A stretch of 5,747 nucleotides of DNA, taken from Spirochaetales bacterium (GTDB lineage: Bacteria > Spirochaetota > Spirochaetia > DSM-27196 > SLST01). The DNA lies in assembly GCA_030642995.1 (NCBI GenBank), contig DAOWMR010000206.1, forward strand, positions 1 to 5,747, given 5' to 3'. Shown one piece after another: positions 1 through 5,745 of this stretch. The notes under the pieces are model-generated. The model saw only the letters and a program-made list of their open reading frames with translations, ran no database searches and was not told the origin of the DNA. A program made the position numbers and the translations under genes. How positions within the stretch are numbered: position 1 is the stretch's first letter; each line of letters begins with the position of its first letter.

Positions 1-7
1 CCCTTTC

Positions 8-856
8 GTGCTGCTATACTCGAAGCCTATGACGCTTACTGTCAGAAACACGGTGATCTACTTTGGTGCGGCGATTGTCGTAGTCCTGCTTTGCGGGTTT
101 GGGATTATCGGCTATCAGATGCTCGCGGGCCCGACTACTCCGGACATGCCGTCCGTGTGGCAACACACCTGGCTGGCGTGGTCGTGGCAGGTTCGCAGTA
201 GTGATGTTGTTGCCTCGCTGGTGGCCACCGGCGCTCTCGGGATCGTCGCGAGCATCGGACTCATCGGGGCGTCGAGAGTCTTCCGGCGCGTCAGTAGCGC
301 CGAGGTGTATTTCTTCGCGCTGTTTCTGATGGGTTTGGCCTTCGAACAGCTCCGGTTGGTTCAGCTTTACCTGCTGCAGCTCAATCTACCGGCGGTCTAC
401 GGAACACTGCTCACCCGTCTCGTCATCGTCGCGAGGATTTGCGGAGCGCTCTCGTTCTTCGTGGCGAGTCTCTACGCCGTTGGAGTGGATTATCCCCGAA
501 TCGGAAGCATCACGATTGCCATCGGGTTCCTTGCATTTCTCTTCGTCTTCTTCGTTCCGGTAGACACCGTCGTGGTCAACGCCACCTTGCTTCATCCGAT
601 CGCGGGGCAGTCCAGTCTTGAGCTTGCCTTCCTGATCATTGGCGCGATGAGCATCGTTAACTACATAATTGCCGGCGCCCGCGGTCATCGCGAGCGCGGA
701 TTGTTCATGGCGCTCGCGGCGATCTCAATCGTCGTGGCCCAGCAGATTGTCTGGTCCGTGCCGTCACTTCCATGGCTTGTTGCCGGGGTTGCTCTCCTCG
801 TCTACGGGCTTCTCACGTTCACCCTGATAACGAGAGCTCATTTCCTGTGGTATTGA
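8..856 (+). CDS. Polytopic membrane protein of unknown function (5' end uncertain)
   Basis: I do not recognise a family. From the GTG at 8 it encodes 282 residues, mostly hydrophobic, with about seven to eight likely membrane segments near residues 14-38, 66-88, 98-122, 135-158, 165-187, 200-224, 231-250 and 252-275. The loops are short and carry basic clusters (SRVFRR near 89-94, RGHRER near 224-229) that suggest cytoplasmic sides. There is no soluble catalytic domain and no repeated acidic or histidine motif that would suggest a known transporter or enzyme. The start is not settled: GTG at 8 and ATG at 29 are both in frame, and the frame stays open to the window edge, so the gene could begin outside. 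A weak GAAG lies just before ATG 29, and TATACT at 15-20 resembles a -10 box. The gene ends in TGA, 9 bp from the stop of the convergent lipid kinase gene, with no terminator hairpin visible between them. It is a real gene, but its function is unknown. Confidence 0.75.
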   Translation: MLLYSKPMTLTVRNTVIYFGAAIVVVLLCGFGIIGYQMLAGPTTPDMPSVWQHTWLAWSWQVRSSDVVASLVATGALGIVASIGLIGASRVFRRVSSAEVYFFALFLMGLAFEQLRLVQLYLLQLNLPAVYGTLLTRLVIVARICGALSFFVASLYAVGVDYPRIGSITIAIGFLAFLFVFFVPVDTVVVNATLLHPIAGQSSLELAFLIIGAMSIVNYIIAGARGHRERGLFMALAAISIVVAQQIVWSVPSLPWLVAGVALLVYGLLTFTLITRAHFLWY

Positions 857-865
857 TTCCGCGGT

Positions 866-1537
866 CTATACCTGAAGGAGAATCATTGCAACCATGCCGA
901 CCCCGACCGGGAGAATGATGTTGTCCAGATCATCGGTCGGGAGGGCCTCCAGGACTGTTGCCACGGCTGCAATCGCCAGTGCAATCCCAATCTGACCGGT
1001 CACGAGCAGAGTTACGAACCAGACTGCAGCGAAGCAGGCGAGGCTGCCCTCGACCGTCTTGCTCGCCACAATTTTGGTTTGACCAAATGCCCGACCGAAG
1101 AGGCTTGCGACACCGTCTCCAAACGCGAGCGCGTAAATGGCGAGTGTTGCCGCCGTCGCCGGATAGATGAGGAGCGCCAACATTGCTCCCACCGCCAGCG
1201 TCACCGGACCCAGGACAAACTGATCTCGGCTACGCCCGCGGGAGGCAAAGATGGTGAGCGGCGTAATAATCGCAACGGCATGACCATTCAGCCTGAGGTA
1301 CTCGGACACCGTAAACACGAGCGTTCCAAGAGAGAGCAATACCAGCGCGGTTTCCACTCCGGCAGTTGCCGCAATTGACGGGACAAACGCAATGAGCATG
1401 TGAAGCGACTTGCGTACCAGTTCCCCCCGAAGCCAAGTCGGGATGGTCGGAACCAGACGCCGGCTGATGGTTGACGGCGCAGGAGATACGTCCAGATTCG
1501 TAGTAGGCATTTCCGTCAGGTTGGCGCCGTTCAACAT
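866..1537 (-). CDS. CTP-dependent lipid/polyprenol kinase (dolichol kinase / phytol kinase / DGK1-like family)
   Basis: This is an integral membrane protein of 223 residues from the chosen start. It carries the hallmarks of the SEC59/VTE5/DGK1 family, which moves a phosphate from CTP to a membrane lipid alcohol: RKSLH at residues 42-46 before the first membrane segment, SEYLR at 78-82, AFGDGVASLFGR at 138-149, KTVEGS at 160-165, and the closing EALPTDDLDN at 197-206. These match the family's conserved basic-His, GDG..GR, KT.EGS and E..P..DN elements in order. About six to seven membrane segments are visible. I chose ATG 1537 because GGAGAG (1548-1553) sits 10 nt upstream of it. ATG 1582 adds 15 residues with no ribosome binding site, and ATG 1510 is a shorter option. 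Such genes are often annotated phosphatidate cytidylyltransferase, from shared CTP use. The substrate (undecaprenol, diacylglycerol or another lipid alcohol) cannot be read from the sequence. The family call is strong. Confidence 0.85.
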   Translation of the reverse strand: MLNGANLTEMPTTNLDVSPAPSTISRRLVPTIPTWLRGELVRKSLHMLIAFVPSIAATAGVETALVLLSLGTLVFTVSEYLRLNGHAVAIITPLTIFASRGRSRDQFVLGPVTLAVGAMLALLIYPATAATLAIYALAFGDGVASLFGRAFGQTKIVASKTVEGSLACFAAVWFVTLLVTGQIGIALAIAAVATVLEALPTDDLDNIILPVGVGMVAMILLQV

Positions 1538-1547
1538 TTGATATATA

Positions 1548-1553
1548 CTCTCC
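1548..1553 (-). promoter_or_regulatory. Ribosome binding site of the lipid kinase gene
   Basis: GGAGAG on the minus strand, 10 nt before ATG 1537. It decides the start of the lipid kinase: the upstream ATG at 1582 has only a T/C/A-rich leader with no Shine-Dalgarno-like stretch. Confidence 0.6.
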
Positions 1554-1627
1554 AAGTGTACAAGCCAGTAGTTGTTGAACATAATTGTTGCAAGGATTGT
1601 GCCATCTGCAGTTGTTCTTCTGCATTT

Positions 1628-1656
1628 TTGTAAGTTGTTTAGCCATAGGATATTAA
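1628..1656 (+). promoter_or_regulatory. Candidate sigma70-type promoter of the GH3-GH29 operon
   Basis: TTGTAA (1628-1633) and TATTAA (1651-1656) are separated by 17 bp, each matching four of six consensus bases. They lie in the AT-rich stretch between the divergent lipid kinase and GH3 genes. Transcription would begin near 1663, giving a leader of about 50 nt before ATG 1716. A second pair, TTGGCA (1688-1693) and TACAAA (1711-1716), also has a 17-bp spacer. It would start transcription after ATG 1716, so it would only work with a later start codon such as GTG 1746. Identification is by pattern only. Confidence 0.35.
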
Positions 1657-1715
1657 TCGATTTCAGATCGCCTGCATGGTCTCATATTTGGCAAGTTGTG
1701 CAGAATTTGATACAA

Positions 1716-3077
1716 ATGTTTTCTCATTTCACTAGTCCCACCGGAGTGCTGTCCTGTCTGTTCTCAGTAGTTGCCCTCGGACTGATGCTCAGCTCCTGTT
1801 CCCCCCGCCCTGAGCCGATCACGATGCCTGTGGTGACGGCGTCCGATCGCGCAACCCGGTTGAGTGTGACTCCACCCCCGGTTGCGGATCTTCTCGTACA
1901 CAATCTCGTTCGTCACATGAGTGCGTCCGAGCTCGTCGGGCAGATGATCATGATCAGCCTTGAGCAGGACGAACACGGTTTTGCAGTCACGAAGCTTGGC
2001 GATCGCGAGCGACAGGTACTGCGCACCGTGACTCCGGGAGGAGTGATCCTCTTTGGTGCAAACCTCGTGACGGTGGATCAGGTGCAAGTGCTGGTTGCCG
2101 ACTTGCAGCGTACGACCGCCGTGCCGCTCACCATTGCCACCGACCACGAGGGAGGCCTCGTTTCCCGACTGACCTCCAGTGGCGAGATGCCGGCAACCGT
2201 CATGCCGTCGGCCACCCTGGTCGGTATCGCGGCCGACGTGCTGGTTCAGCGCGGGCAGCCGGAACGGGCGGTGGAGCTTGCCCGGGAGTGGGGGCAGGTT
2301 ATCGGCAGCGAGTTGCGGGCACTCGGTATCACCATGAACATGGCGCCCGTCGCCGACGTGGATAACGGCGATGTTCCGGGGCTGCTCGCATCGCAGCGTC
2401 GGACCTTTGGTTCAGATCCGGTTCTCGTGGGGGAACTGGTGGCGGCGACCGTTTCCGGGATGCACTCAGCCGGAGTGACGGCTGTCCTCAAGCACTTCCC
2501 CGGCCAGGGTGCGGCGACCCTGGATTCTCACACGACAACGGTAATATTGGATCACACGAGGTCCCGATTGAGCGCAGTTGATCTCGTTCCGTTCGTTGCC
2601 GGTATCGAGGCCGGCGCACGGGCAATCATGAGCGCTCACATCTCTTACCCATGGGCCACCGGCAGCGACGAACCGGCCACAACATCGCGGCAACTGCTCA
2701 CCGATCTCCTCCGCAACGAACTCGCGTTTGATGGTGTGGTGGTAACAGATGCGCTGAACATGGATGCAGTTGCGCTCCGCGGGAACAGCGTGGACCTGGC
2801 GATAGACGCCATCGGGGCCGGTGCTGATATCATGCTGAAACCAGTGGATCCGGTTGCGTTGCATACCGCATTGGTTGATGCTGTGAATTCCGGTATGTTG
2901 TCTCGAGATCGATTGGAGAAGTCCGTCCGGCGCATCTTGAACGTGAAGCTCCTTTCCGGACTCTTCGGCCCGCCGATAGTCTGGACTGATCCGGCGGCGA
3001 CGGAGATTCTCGGGTGTGATGCCCACCAGAGTCTCGTTGATGAGATCCGGTCGGTTGCGCGTTCAGGGAGAGAGTAG
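1716..3077 (+). CDS. Lipoprotein beta-N-acetylhexosaminidase, glycoside hydrolase family 3 (NagZ type)
   Basis: This encodes 453 residues. It should cleave terminal beta-linked N-acetylglucosamine (possibly GalNAc) from glycans or muropeptides by a retaining mechanism. After a hydrophobic segment, the lipobox LSSC places the lipidated cysteine at residue 28. The single-domain TIM barrel follows: LVGQMIMISLEQ (73-84), GVILFGANL, TDHEGGLVSRL (142-152), LGITMNMAPVADV, and the NagZ signature KHFPGQGAATLDSH at 259-272, whose Asp270 and His272 form the known acid/base dyad. The nucleophile is Asp345 in VVVTDALNM. There is no C-terminal GH3 sandwich domain, as is normal for NagZ. ATG 1716 was chosen because it gives a compact signal peptide, although it has no clear ribosome binding site and the n-region lacks Lys or Arg. 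An in-frame GTG at 1746 is the alternative. The upstream part of the frame (from 1572) is AT-rich promoter DNA. It is followed 4 bp later by a fucosidase gene, which favours scavenging of fucosylated glycans over peptidoglycan recycling. Family and catalytic residues are clear; the natural substrate is inferred. Confidence 0.9.
   Translation: MFSHFTSPTGVLSCLFSVVALGLMLSSCSPRPEPITMPVVTASDRATRLSVTPPPVADLLVHNLVRHMSASELVGQMIMISLEQDEHGFAVTKLGDRERQVLRTVTPGGVILFGANLVTVDQVQVLVADLQRTTAVPLTIATDHEGGLVSRLTSSGEMPATVMPSATLVGIAADVLVQRGQPERAVELAREWGQVIGSELRALGITMNMAPVADVDNGDVPGLLASQRRTFGSDPVLVGELVAATVSGMHSAGVTAVLKHFPGQGAATLDSHTTTVILDHTRSRLSAVDLVPFVAGIEAGARAIMSAHISYPWATGSDEPATTSRQLLTDLLRNELAFDGVVVTDALNMDAVALRGNSVDLAIDAIGAGADIMLKPVDPVALHTALVDAVNSGMLSRDRLEKSVRRILNVKLLSGLFGPPIVWTDPAATEILGCDAHQSLVDEIRSVARSGRE
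3066..3074 (+). promoter_or_regulatory. Ribosome binding site of the fucosidase gene
   Basis: GGGAGAGAG lies inside the last codons of the GH3 gene, 7 nt before ATG 3082. It fixes the fucosidase start against the in-frame upstream ATGs at 3016 and later, and implies translational coupling to the GH3 gene. Confidence 0.75.
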
Positions 3078-3081
3078 GCCT

Positions 3082-4536
3082 ATGAGTCATCGCGTGCCGG
3101 ATTGGTATCGGAACGCAAAATTCGGGATCATCGTGCACTGGGGGCTGCCGTCCGTTCCCGCTTTTGCGCCGAGTGAGTGCGGGAGCATGGCGAACATCCT
3201 TGCAAATCACGACTGGCCCTTCTACTTTCGCAACAATCCGTGTTCACAATGGTATCTCAACAGCCTGCGATTGAAAGAGACGGCCACCCGGGCGTTCCAC
3301 AACAGGAAATTCAAACCGGCGTACGCCTATGAGCGGCTGACCGATCGATTCAACGACGACATTAAGAAGTGGAAACCCTCCGATTGGGCCGAGCTTTTCG
3401 CCGAAGCCGGCGCCCGGTATGTTGTGCTCGTGGCGAAGCACCACGACGGGTTTCTCCTGTGGCCGAGTGACCATAAGCCCAAACCGGAAGGCTACATTGC
3501 CGGCCGTGACATTGTGGGTGAGCTTGGAGAGGCGGTTCGGGCGAAGAACCTGCGGTATGGTCTGTACTATTCAGGGCTCCTCGACTGGACGGTCCAGACC
3601 GAGCCCATTGCCGACTTCGGGGATCTTTTGAACGTGCGGACAGACTCCGTCTACGCCGGCTACGTTCGGCAACATATCACCGAACTGATTACCCGGCACC
3701 GACCTGACATTCTGTGGAATGACATCGGGTCGTCCGCCGGCATTTCCCGGCGGAGGTTGTTCCAGTTCTACCGGGAGACCGTCAACGATGGCCTCCTCAA
3801 CGACCGATGGATGCAGATCTCTCCGCTCATGCGGAGCATGCTCGCGCGATCCGGGTTCCGACGCAATATTGCCGAGGCCGCCCGCCGCGCCATCGTTGCC
3901 GATGAGGATGCGAAGAGCTCCAGGCTCCAATCCGAACCGTGGGAGGTGGTGCGAAGTATTGGCAACTCGTTCGGATACAACAAAGAGGAGTCACCGGGAG
4001 ACTGCCTGACCGGCGATGAACTTGCCCGGATGCTGGCCGATGTTGTCAGTAAGAACGGTAATCTCCTGCTCAACATAGGGCCGAAGTCCGACGGTACAAT
4101 TCCGCATGAACAGCGTACACCGCTTCTCGACCTTGCCGCGTGGCTTCGGGTCAATGGAGAGGCAATCTACGACACGCGCCCGTGGCACCGCGCCGAGGGC
4201 GAGACCGGGGACGGTCAACCCGTTCGATTCACCACACGCCCAGGCACGCTCTACGCTATCCTTCTTGAAAGACCGCGGCGGTTGTCACTGGAGCTTCCCA
4301 ACCTTGAACTCAAGCGAATTCCGCGGCCCAAACCGGCGCCGGGCGCCGAAGACGAGCTAACGGTCTCTCTCCTCGGATACGAACAGCCGGTCCAGTGGCG
4401 GCTTTCTGATGGATCGGTAGAGATTCGATTGCCCGGGGCGTTTGTGCCTGTTGGTCCTGTGGTCGTTGCCTTTCGCTGGCGGGCGGTAAATTTGCAGTCA
4501 CGGCCGATAGAGATGTACACCGACGTCATCGGGTAG
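3082..4536 (+). CDS. Alpha-L-fucosidase, glycoside hydrolase family 29
   Basis: This encodes 484 residues that should release alpha-linked L-fucose from glycans with retention. The GH29 landmarks appear in order: WYRNAKFGIIVHWGLPSVPA (8-27, the opening barrel strand with substrate-binding His19), SQWY (55-58), WAELFAEAGARYVVLVAKHHDGF (102-124, with the paired His120 and His121), RDIVGELGEAV, LRYGLYYSGLLDW (157-169), and RPDILWNDIG at 207-216, where Asp214 fits the catalytic nucleophile. Later come EPWEVVRSIGNSFGYN (285-300), then VVSKNGNLLLNIGPKSDG and IP up to 341, and WLRVNGEAIYDTRPW (354-368). A C-terminal beta-sandwich fills about 380-484. The usual D..TPE stretch before EPWE is not recognisable; an Arg-rich segment (248-270) stands there, so the acid/base residue cannot be assigned. 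The N-terminus runs straight into the barrel with no signal peptide, so the enzyme looks cytoplasmic, unlike its lipoprotein neighbour. It starts 4 bp after the GH3 stop, and the two are almost certainly one transcript. Confidence 0.93.
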   Translation: MSHRVPDWYRNAKFGIIVHWGLPSVPAFAPSECGSMANILANHDWPFYFRNNPCSQWYLNSLRLKETATRAFHNRKFKPAYAYERLTDRFNDDIKKWKPSDWAELFAEAGARYVVLVAKHHDGFLLWPSDHKPKPEGYIAGRDIVGELGEAVRAKNLRYGLYYSGLLDWTVQTEPIADFGDLLNVRTDSVYAGYVRQHITELITRHRPDILWNDIGSSAGISRRRLFQFYRETVNDGLLNDRWMQISPLMRSMLARSGFRRNIAEAARRAIVADEDAKSSRLQSEPWEVVRSIGNSFGYNKEESPGDCLTGDELARMLADVVSKNGNLLLNIGPKSDGTIPHEQRTPLLDLAAWLRVNGEAIYDTRPWHRAEGETGDGQPVRFTTRPGTLYAILLERPRRLSLELPNLELKRIPRPKPAPGAEDELTVSLLGYEQPVQWRLSDGSVEIRLPGAFVPVGPVVVAFRWRAVNLQSRPIEMYTDVIG

Positions 4537-4539
4537 CGC

Positions 4540-4545
4540 TATAAT
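4540..4545 (+). promoter_or_regulatory. Candidate -10 box for the small exported protein gene
   Basis: A perfect TATAAT begins 4 bp after the fucosidase stop and lies 28 bp before ATG 4574. No good -35 hexamer is present at 16-18 bp, nor an extended TGn, so the promoter may be weak, activator-dependent or absent. The leader would be about 20 nt. Confidence 0.4.
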
Positions 4546-4560
4546 GTGCTTAGGACCATT

Positions 4561-4567
4561 GGAGGGG
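4561..4567 (+). promoter_or_regulatory. Ribosome binding site of the small exported protein
   Basis: GGAGGGG ends 6 nt before ATG 4574. It selects this start over the in-frame ATG at 4544, which overlaps the TATAAT and would spoil the signal peptide with ten extra residues. Confidence 0.75.
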
Positions 4568-4573
4568 AGCCAC

Positions 4574-5137
4574 ATGGGAACACGCTATAGATTCACGCTG
4601 GCCGCAGCACTCGTTTTCCTCTGCCTCAGTCCGACGGGCGTTTTGTCGCAGGAGTCGGACCCAGCTGTTCGCGTCTTCCCCCTCAAAGCAGAAATGACCG
4701 GGCAGTTCACCGGCGGTCTCCAGCGGCTCTATCTTTCCGTCGATCCTTCGGTCGTATGGAAACCCGGGTTGTTGGCGATCGGGATCGGCGCGGAACTGAT
4801 TATTGGTTTCAGCCAGTTTGATATGTACGCGCTTCCGTACCTGCGCGCGGAAATTGGCTGGTTTCACGCTGATTTCGGGTATGTGCTCCCCCTCGTTCGC
4901 CCCCTTGCAGGCGACGGATTGACCGGGCTGTCAGCAGGTTTCGCGATTGCACCGAAACCGTTTGAGGTTGGGTACGGGCGTTTTGGCTTTGAACTTGGGT
5001 TGGATTTCAACATCGCCGGGTTCGCAGAGGAATACGGTCTGCTCGCGGGTGCATCCACCGCCGAGCGAATCCTCGTACCGGCCGTGCTGTCCGGCAGGTT
5101 CGGGTTCGGTGTTACCTACAGCTTCGCTCTTCTGTAG
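4574..5137 (+). CDS. Small exported protein, probably outer-membrane beta-barrel or periplasmic, function unknown
   Basis: I do not recognise a named family. The product has 187 residues. It opens with a clear signal peptide: basic MGTRYR, a hydrophobic core at 8-19, and likely cleavage after VLS at residue 25, giving a mature start at QESDP. Cys17 does not sit in a lipobox, so normal signal peptidase cleavage is expected. The mature part is rich in Gly and aromatic residues, with alternating hydrophobic stretches that look like beta strands near 66-80, 84-106, 115-126, 129-147 and 171-185. Examples are RAEIGWFHADFGYVLPL and YGRFGFELGLDFNI. The end, FGFGVTYSFALL, resembles a closing barrel strand, although the last residue is Leu rather than the usual Phe or Trp. 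About five to eight strands in 160 residues fits a small barrel. It follows the fucosidase by 37 bp and precedes the next gene by 22 bp. A link to the glycosidases is possible but unproved. Confidence 0.8.
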   Translation: MGTRYRFTLAAALVFLCLSPTGVLSQESDPAVRVFPLKAEMTGQFTGGLQRLYLSVDPSVVWKPGLLAIGIGAELIIGFSQFDMYALPYLRAEIGWFHADFGYVLPLVRPLAGDGLTGLSAGFAIAPKPFEVGYGRFGFELGLDFNIAGFAEEYGLLAGASTAERILVPAVLSGRFGFGVTYSFALL

Positions 5138-5148
5138 AATTGGCGTAC

Positions 5149-5156
5149 GAGGGGGG
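5149..5156 (+). promoter_or_regulatory. Ribosome binding site of the last gene
   Basis: GAGGGGGG ends 3 nt before ATG 5160, with its GAGG core at a normal distance. It fixes that start. The frame continues upstream to ATG 4947, but that part is a shadow of the exported protein gene. TAGAAT at 5135-5140 could serve as a -10 box, but no -35 partner is convincing. Confidence 0.7.
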
Positions 5157-5159
5157 AAT

Positions 5160-5741
5160 ATGGCGAAGAAGAAGACAAGTTCAAAATCGGTGTCCAAGAC
5201 GCCGGTCAAAGCAAAAGCAGGAGCGGCGCAGACGGAAAAACCTTCGACAATCATAGAGATCTCGCTCGAGAGCGAGGCGGCGGAGATTGTCAGGGAGATA
5301 GTCGGGATCGCAGAACGGATCGATGAATCGGGTCTGGAGACCCTGCTGAATGCTGCGCGTGCCGTTGACATGAAGGGCAAGATAGAGCAATTCAACCGGG
5401 AGTTGAATGTAGTCGCGGACAAGGCCGCACGCAGACGGCGGGAGCTAAATGCTCCGGAGTACCGCGTCCAGATTGAGCGGACGAAGGATGATTTCTTCAT
5501 CATCCAGCTTGACACGGCGCGGATATTCTTCAATCGACAAGAAATGCGAGAGATCACCCATCGCTGCCATGCGGCCAAGAACGCTCCCGACGCCGCCCGG
5601 CGGATGTATCGCTGGTTTGAGAAGGAACGCAGCGATCTTCTCACGGACGCCGGGATCAACAGCGAAAGGAACCCCTACCTCATTGACCTCTACGAGCAGG
5701 TGATCCGCACCTACAAGGTGAAGACTCCACCTACAAGGTGA
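5160..5741 (+). CDS. Conserved-looking hypothetical protein with lysine/serine-rich N-terminal tail
   Basis: I do not recognise the family. It encodes 193 residues, with no signal peptide and no membrane segment, so it is probably cytoplasmic. Residues 1-27 form a low-complexity basic tail (AKKKTSSKSVSKTPVKAKAG) like those of histone-H1-like or nucleic-acid-binding proteins. Residues 32-97 look helical and charged, and residues 74-96 may form a coiled coil ending in the basic patch RRRR at 91-94. Residues 100-126 look like a beta hairpin (YRVQIER, FFIIQLDTARIFF). The rest is helical, with HRCHAAKNAPDAARRMYRWF and NPYLIDLYEQVIRTY. Start codon and ribosome binding site are clear. The 3' end is odd: a 20-bp tandem duplication makes the frame stop at 5741, so the last residues (TPPTR) come from the second copy read in another frame. 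The gene may have been longer, continuing past the window. Co-transcription with the exported protein is likely from the 22-bp gap. A nucleoid or RNA role is only a guess from the tail. Confidence 0.75.
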   Translation: MAKKKTSSKSVSKTPVKAKAGAAQTEKPSTIIEISLESEAAEIVREIVGIAERIDESGLETLLNAARAVDMKGKIEQFNRELNVVADKAARRRRELNAPEYRVQIERTKDDFFIIQLDTARIFFNRQEMREITHRCHAAKNAPDAARRMYRWFEKERSDLLTDAGINSERNPYLIDLYEQVIRTYKVKTPPTR

Positions 5742-5745
5742 AGAC
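5708..5745 (+). repeat. 20-bp-period tandem direct repeat at the 3' end of the last gene
   Basis: CACCTACAAGGTGAAGAC occurs at 5708-5725 and again at 5728-5745, identical over 18 bp with a period of 20. Each copy contains the interrupted palindrome CACCT-ACA-AGGTG. The first copy is read as part of RTYKVKT; the second is read in a shifted frame and supplies the TGA stop at 5739-5741. Confidence 0.9.

Noticed and set aside
857..865. Possible terminator between the convergent first two genes
   Set aside because: The 9-bp gap and its flanks contain no hairpin with a T or A tract; termination cannot be assigned.
1230..1646. Minus-strand open frame of 138 residues overlapping the lipid kinase in another frame
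   Set aside because: The alternative frame holds the full set of kinase family motifs; this one has none.
1572..1715. Upstream extension of the GH3 reading frame by 48 codons
   Set aside because: The extension is AT-rich, holds the candidate promoter, lacks a ribosome binding site and would bury the signal peptide inside the protein.
3016..3081. Upstream in-frame ATGs for the fucosidase overlapping the GH3 gene
   Set aside because: The strong GGGAGAGAG site and the start of family similarity (WYRNAKFG at residue 8) both point to ATG 3082.
3733..3754. GC-rich hairpin (8-bp arms TCCGCCGG/CCGGCGGA, 6-nt loop)
   Set aside because: It lies within fucosidase codons just after the nucleophile motif, has no T tract, and such hairpins are expected by chance in GC-rich coding DNA.
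4947..5159. Long upstream extension of the last gene in the exported protein's coding region
   Set aside because: Its residues are Arg/Pro/Cys/Ser-rich shadow sequence of the exported protein gene, and the ribosome binding site at 5149-5156 fixes the start at 5160.
5261..5276. Near-perfect palindrome CTCGCTCGAGAGCGAG
   Set aside because: It is inside codons for SLESE in the last gene, without a partner copy or promoter nearby; probably chance from Glu/Ser codons.
4931..5659. Long minus-strand open frame (242 residues) opposite the last two genes
   Set aside because: It is Ser/Arg/Phe-rich, lies antisense to two genes with good ribosome binding sites and a clear signal peptide, and shows no motif.
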